Below are positions 60,078 to 64,000 of a stretch of 64,000 nt of DNA, piece by piece (position 1 is the first letter of the stretch; every line of letters begins with the position of its first letter). The DNA is taken from the NCBI GenBank assembly GCA_905147135.1, contig LR990052.1:17732200-17796199 (forward strand). The letters are read 5' to 3'. This DNA comes from Blastobasis lacticolella (lineage: Eukaryota; Arthropoda; Insecta; Lepidoptera; Blastobasidae). The position numbers and the translations under genes were made by a program. Below the pieces are notes generated by a model that was given only the letters and a program-made list of their open reading frames with translations, was not told the origin of the DNA and did no database searches.

Positions 60078-62091
60078 GTAACTTCCAGCTTATGGTGTTT
60101 GTAAACAAGCTGACCGAATTAGCAATTGGACCCCAAAAGAGTCATTCTAGATAAGTATATCACGTCTTAAAGAGATTTGTGTTTTATGGAGTAACTAACG
60201 ACCCCTAATTTTGGAATTAAATCAGCTTTTGTACACCAGTTCCACACTTTAATGTAACAGTTTTATGAAATTGCTACTCTTTGTTGTTTAAATGTTACAA
60301 TAAAGTAGATCCATAATATAATGGAGTTCCATCACGAAGTCACAGCACAATACCTATAACTTATTATAATTATGATTTAATTTAATTTAAATCAAGATGA
60401 ACTGTCAAAAGTTAGGCACCTAAGTAAATACCTAATGGTTAATCGAGTCACACACGAGTATAACGTCCGTGCAGTAATGTGTTGTTGTGTTCCTTATGAA
60501 AATCAAGTAACCTGATCTACCAAATCCTGGATAATAGTCAAGGTGGCACCCTGGCACAGGATAACAGTTACATTAACGCCCACAAGATTTTCTATTATTA
60601 CCGTATCTAACTATTTTTTTTTTTATTATGCGACTCAATATCATCATTCATTACAGGTATTCGATTTAAAATATAGATATGGGACAGAGTCATAGGCATA
60701 ATATAAGTAACAAACACAGTTTTCTGTGTATGATAGGTAATACCTTTGAAAGTATCTAGCGTACCTATGTTTGAGGAGTATTTTAATTTTCAGGCACCAA
60801 CATCACCTCCGATGTGGTTAAAACCCTTTGAAGCAGTCGACAGTCACGTCATCTGTCCACAAGTCGTCGTGCCATTGCCGGGATTTGAAACTGTGAAGAG
60901 ACAAGAGGATTGCCTTATCGCAAACGTTTTCGTCCCGGATATCGATGAGACCAATTTCCCTGTTATGGTCGTGGTGCATGGAGGAGCATATCAACTAGGT
61001 CATGGTAATTTGGCGAAACCACTAAATTTGGTTAAAAGCAAGAAGATCATAGCAGTCACGTTTAATTATCGACTTGGGGCTCACGGTTTTCTTTGTCTGG
61101 GAACTAAAGATGCTCCAGGAAATGCTGGTATGAAAGATCAAGTGGCGTTACTGAGGTGGGTGAAAAAGAACATTGCCAGTTTTGGTGGAAATCCAGATGA
61201 TGTTACAATCGAAGGCTACAGTGCAGGCTCTTCTGCTGTGGACTTGTTACAGTTATCGAAGACCACGAAAGGATTATTTAATAAAGTGATACCAGAAAGC
61301 GGAGCGAATGTAGCCCTATGGTCTGTCCAACTAGATCCACTACAGAATGCGAAAGATTATGCCAGACAGCTAAATTTCACTGACGTAGATGATACATACG
61401 CTCTTGAGAATTTCTACAAAAATGTACCATTCGAACGTTTGATGTCTGATTCATTTTTGACCACAAAAGACTCCAGTTTTAGGTTTTCACCTTGTGTAGA
61501 ACGTGATACTGGAGTAGAGAGATTCCTTGAAGATACACCGGTTAATATTTTAAAAGAAGGCAATTATGTCAAATATCCCATGCTTTACGGATTTGCTGAA
61601 ATGGAAGGGTTATATAGATTGGGTTTTAGAGCTTTTGAAATGTGGAAAAACGACCTCAATGAAAGGTTCTCAGACTTTTTACCAGCTGACTTGCAATTCA
61701 GTAGCGACGAAGAAAAGGAGAAGGTAGCAAAAGAGGTAAAGGAATTCTATTTTGGAGATAAAGCTATAAGTGAAGAAACTATCTCGAGCTACATTGATTA
61801 TTTCACTGACATAATTTTTGCATATCCTACTTTACGTTCACTAAAATTGCAAGCGAAAGCAGGTAATCAAAAAGTGTATCTGTACGAATATTCTTTTGTG
61901 GATGATCTTGTTTCTTCACATGCCCCGGAAGCTATTGCTTATGGCATAAAAGGAGCTACTCATTGCGCACAAACGATTGCATTATATGAAGGTCAGATGT
62001 TCGGCCCTGACGATGAAAAAATACTTTCTGAACGGACACGCAGCATGAAAGCTAAGATGAGAGAATTGTGGCTCAATTTTATAACTACTGG
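59901..62091 (+). CDS. CE6: carboxyl/choline esterase, exons 1-2 (cut by window end)
   Basis: Join of 59901-60077 and 60794-62091; exon 3 is not in the window. The CE5 spacing would put it near 64.2 kb. Signal peptide MLLALALCAVLAPALAQA. Oxyanion HGGAY is at 121-125, Ser202 in GYSAG, Glu330 in MEG and His449 in GATHCAQ. All visible sequence is open and splice sites are intact, so the gene is probably functional. It is the sister of CE5. The shared unit runs from about 49430 to 52760 there and 59620 to 62730 here. Tyrosine before the nucleophile is also found in the CE4 pseudogene and may be ancestral. Confidence 0.88.
60503..60580 (+). mobile_element. SINE family A fragment, CE6 intron 1
   Basis: AACCTGATCTACCAAATCC to ACATTAACGCC. 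This is a shorter version of the CE5 intron 1 fragment. Confidence 0.68.
60794..62091 (+). CDS. CE6 exon 2 (catalytic core)
   Basis: A 1298-nt exon after TTTTCAG, beginning APTSPPMW and ending ITTG before GTAAGT. The frame stays open into the preceding intron, as in CE5 (ATG at 60767). Confidence 0.93.
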
Positions 62092-62233
62092 GTAAGTTAT
62101 TTCAGAAACTCTTTTATATTTTGTTTTCAATTAATATTATGTCGCCAAATTATTACAAAAATTTAACTGTGTTTATGTTTTGACGAGACAGTTGTTTTCA
62201 TATTTAATTTTTATTACTGATTATTCTAGGTTA

Positions 62234-62622
62234 TATCATGACGAGCGTTGGTGGCGTAATGGCTAGTGGGTGGGCCTCGTAAGCGAGAGGTACCTAGTTC
62301 GATCCTCAGTGCTGCCAAACATTACCAATGACTTTTTTAAGTACCTATTCATATTCTGTGATATTAGCTGAACACTATAACCTAACCCGTGCTCTTGCGG
62401 TGAGGCAATATATTGTGTAATATCCGATAGAACGCCGCGATCTAGATACAATAGAGTAGAGACCAATCGCAGCAAGGCAGACTCTGCTTTCGTATGGCTA
62501 TACGGCCGCTAGCCGGATAAGTTTCCCTGTTAACAGGGTCACGGATATCAGACGGCAGTCGCTCTACTTTAATTACCTGACACCGAGCCCTCGCGCCCGT
62601 GCGCACCACCGGCATATTTATG
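62234..62622 (+). mobile_element. SINE family A, CE6 intron 2
   Basis: Paralogue of 52271-52658. Confidence 0.8.
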
Positions 62623-62739
62623 TCAATATGATTATTAGTTTTATATTATAATTATTAATGACCTAGTCCACGTTTACTCAAATATTTCCCAAACTCCTTT
62701 ACAAATTTTAATAGAATAATTCTAAGAAAAGTCTCAATT

Positions 62740-63284
62740 AAACTGGTTGTTAATAAGGAAAATTGCAACGAAATCGGTGAATCTGATCGGGAGCCACGAT
62801 TCCGCCGATCACAACTATAACGCTATTCTTGCTAGAGGAAGGATTTGATTTGAAGGTTTTGGAATGGAACGGAAAGGTATACCTACATTACCTACTCAGA
62901 AACTACATAACCGACCTTGAACCTAATTCTTTCTCTAATACATTACTCCCGAATGACAGGCCACTTTTTATGCCGGGAAAATAATAGTCCCGCGGGAACG
63001 CTGAATGTTATTGTTGTATTTATTTATTTATTCTTAACAGAGATTCTGCGCGTGGGAAAAAAGCATCTGGGAATGGCTGTATAATAATATTCCATCACAG
63101 GGAGCCAATCGGTTCCGACACTGTTCACCCAGTCTCAAATGTTCGAAAAGTTATGGTATATAGCCTTACTATCGAATTTCATGGTTTTGATTATTGATTG
63201 ATATAAATAGGATACAAATCGACCTTTTTTTTAAGTTTATCTACGGTAGTTTATAAATGGCTAATCTCTAACTCACAATCGCCT
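62740..63284. other. CE6 intron 2 continuation, no supported feature
   Basis: Similarity to CE5 intron 2 stops near 62730. I see no exon or recognised repeat up to 63284. Confidence 0.5.
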
Positions 63285-63332
63285 GGTTTTTGAGCCAAAA
63301 AGCAAGAAATTCCAAGCTCGCTTTATTAATTT
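63285..63332. repeat. 48-bp perfect inverted match to 52931-52978
   Basis: It starts GGTTTTTGAGCCAAAAAGC and ends CTCGCTTTATTAATTT. The reverse complement occurs downstream of CE5 exon 2 with no mismatch. Confidence 0.92.
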
Positions 63333-63334
63333 AC

Positions 63335-64000
63335 TAGCGGCCCGCCCCGGCTTCGCACGGGTACAACTACGGGTACACGGGTTACACACGACCGCTGCGT
63401 AGGGAGCCGACCGCGCAAGTGTGCCGCGCGGCAATTTATTACTTGACATTGACTCCCCTCCCGTACCCCGTGCTGCCTAGATAGCCGAGCGGACTGAGCG
63501 GCGAACACTTTTTTCTAATATTCACATTTTTAAACTCGTGATATCTTTCGAATGGAATGTCTGAAATGAATAATTTAAAATAGTTATATAAAGGTATTGA
63601 AGCAGTCGTGAATATGAAGTAATTGATTTTGATAAGGATTAATACCAAGGTACAAATAAAGAGCGTTTTTTAGCGGCGGCATTTCAATTAAATTTTAAAA
63701 ATAAAAGAACATTTGTTGTGACATAACTATAATAGTTAGACATATACTGTCGCGACATTTTTTGTAGATAATGATGTGTTCTGCAAAGTCGTAATACATT
63801 ATTTTGTGCTATCGTCAATAGTTTTCGCAGCGCACGCGATGTAAGGAATTTTTTGGGTATTTTTTTACACCTTGGGTTACATTATTGGAGTTTTATTAAT
63901 GATCCGTAATTTCTTAGAAAATATAATATAGCCTATGTCACCCGCGGATAGTGTAGCTTCCCAACGGTGAAAGAATTTTTGAAATCGGTCCAGTAGTTTA
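63335..64000 (-). mobile_element. Probable RTE-like retroposon
   Basis: CTAGCGGCCCGCCCCGGCTT at one end and the GAAATCGGTCCAGTAGTTTA word at the other resemble widely dispersed arthropod RTE-type 3' sequences. No reading frame of note. The window ends inside it. Confidence 0.5.

Noticed and set aside
1..64000. CRISPR arrays, operons, prophage or bacterial contamination
   Set aside because: No evenly spaced short repeats with unique spacers. Genes have introns and the repeats are insect retroposons.

Overview
The window is a piece of an insect nuclear genome, almost certainly a moth or butterfly. The evidence is intron-bearing carboxyl/choline esterase genes with short GC-rich terminal exons, many tRNA-headed SINEs, Jockey/CR1-type LINE fragments and GTACCTACCT-type low-complexity runs. 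There are no bacterial features, and coding is limited to one gene family plus transposon relics.

The backbone is a cluster of six related esterase copies, called CE1 to CE6 here. Each full copy has three exons with the same splice phases: a short GC-rich exon 1 with the signal peptide, a 1298-nt AT-rich exon 2 with the whole catalytic core, and a 205-nt very GC-rich exon 3 ending in a proline run and the tetrapeptide HAEL. CE1 (1311-11954, +) and CE2 (17108-27521, +) are a recent tandem pair. CE3 (38309-38482, -) is an orphan exon 1. CE4 (39650-46581, -) is a dead pseudogene split by a LINE. CE5 (49676-54439, +) and CE6 (59901-62091, +; last exon beyond the window) are a second tandem pair. 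The layout is therefore three sister pairs: ++, --, ++.

CE1, CE2 and CE5 read as complete enzymes of 563, 563 and 559 residues with an intact Ser-Glu-His triad. CE6 is intact as far as it is visible. The signal peptide plus the C-terminal HxEL tetrapeptide predicts lumenal ER enzymes. The residue just before the catalytic serine differs in every live copy (Gly, Pro, Phe, Tyr).

The other ~85 per cent is intron and intergenic DNA full of mobile elements. The 1-6241 block is repeated at 15798-21855, so several insertions can be timed by an empty site in the sister copy: a LINE inside a SINE (about 2724-4012), a 5.1-kb terminal-inverted-repeat element in CE1 intron 2 (6307-11448), a coding-free LTR element with matching 806-bp LTRs in CE2 intron 2 (22092-27173), and a MITE (18121-18366). 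The region 27.5-38.2 kb has no host gene I can support and holds several inverted-repeat element pairs. The region 54.4-59.9 kb holds a hAT-like end, a Mutator-like relic and decayed LINEs.
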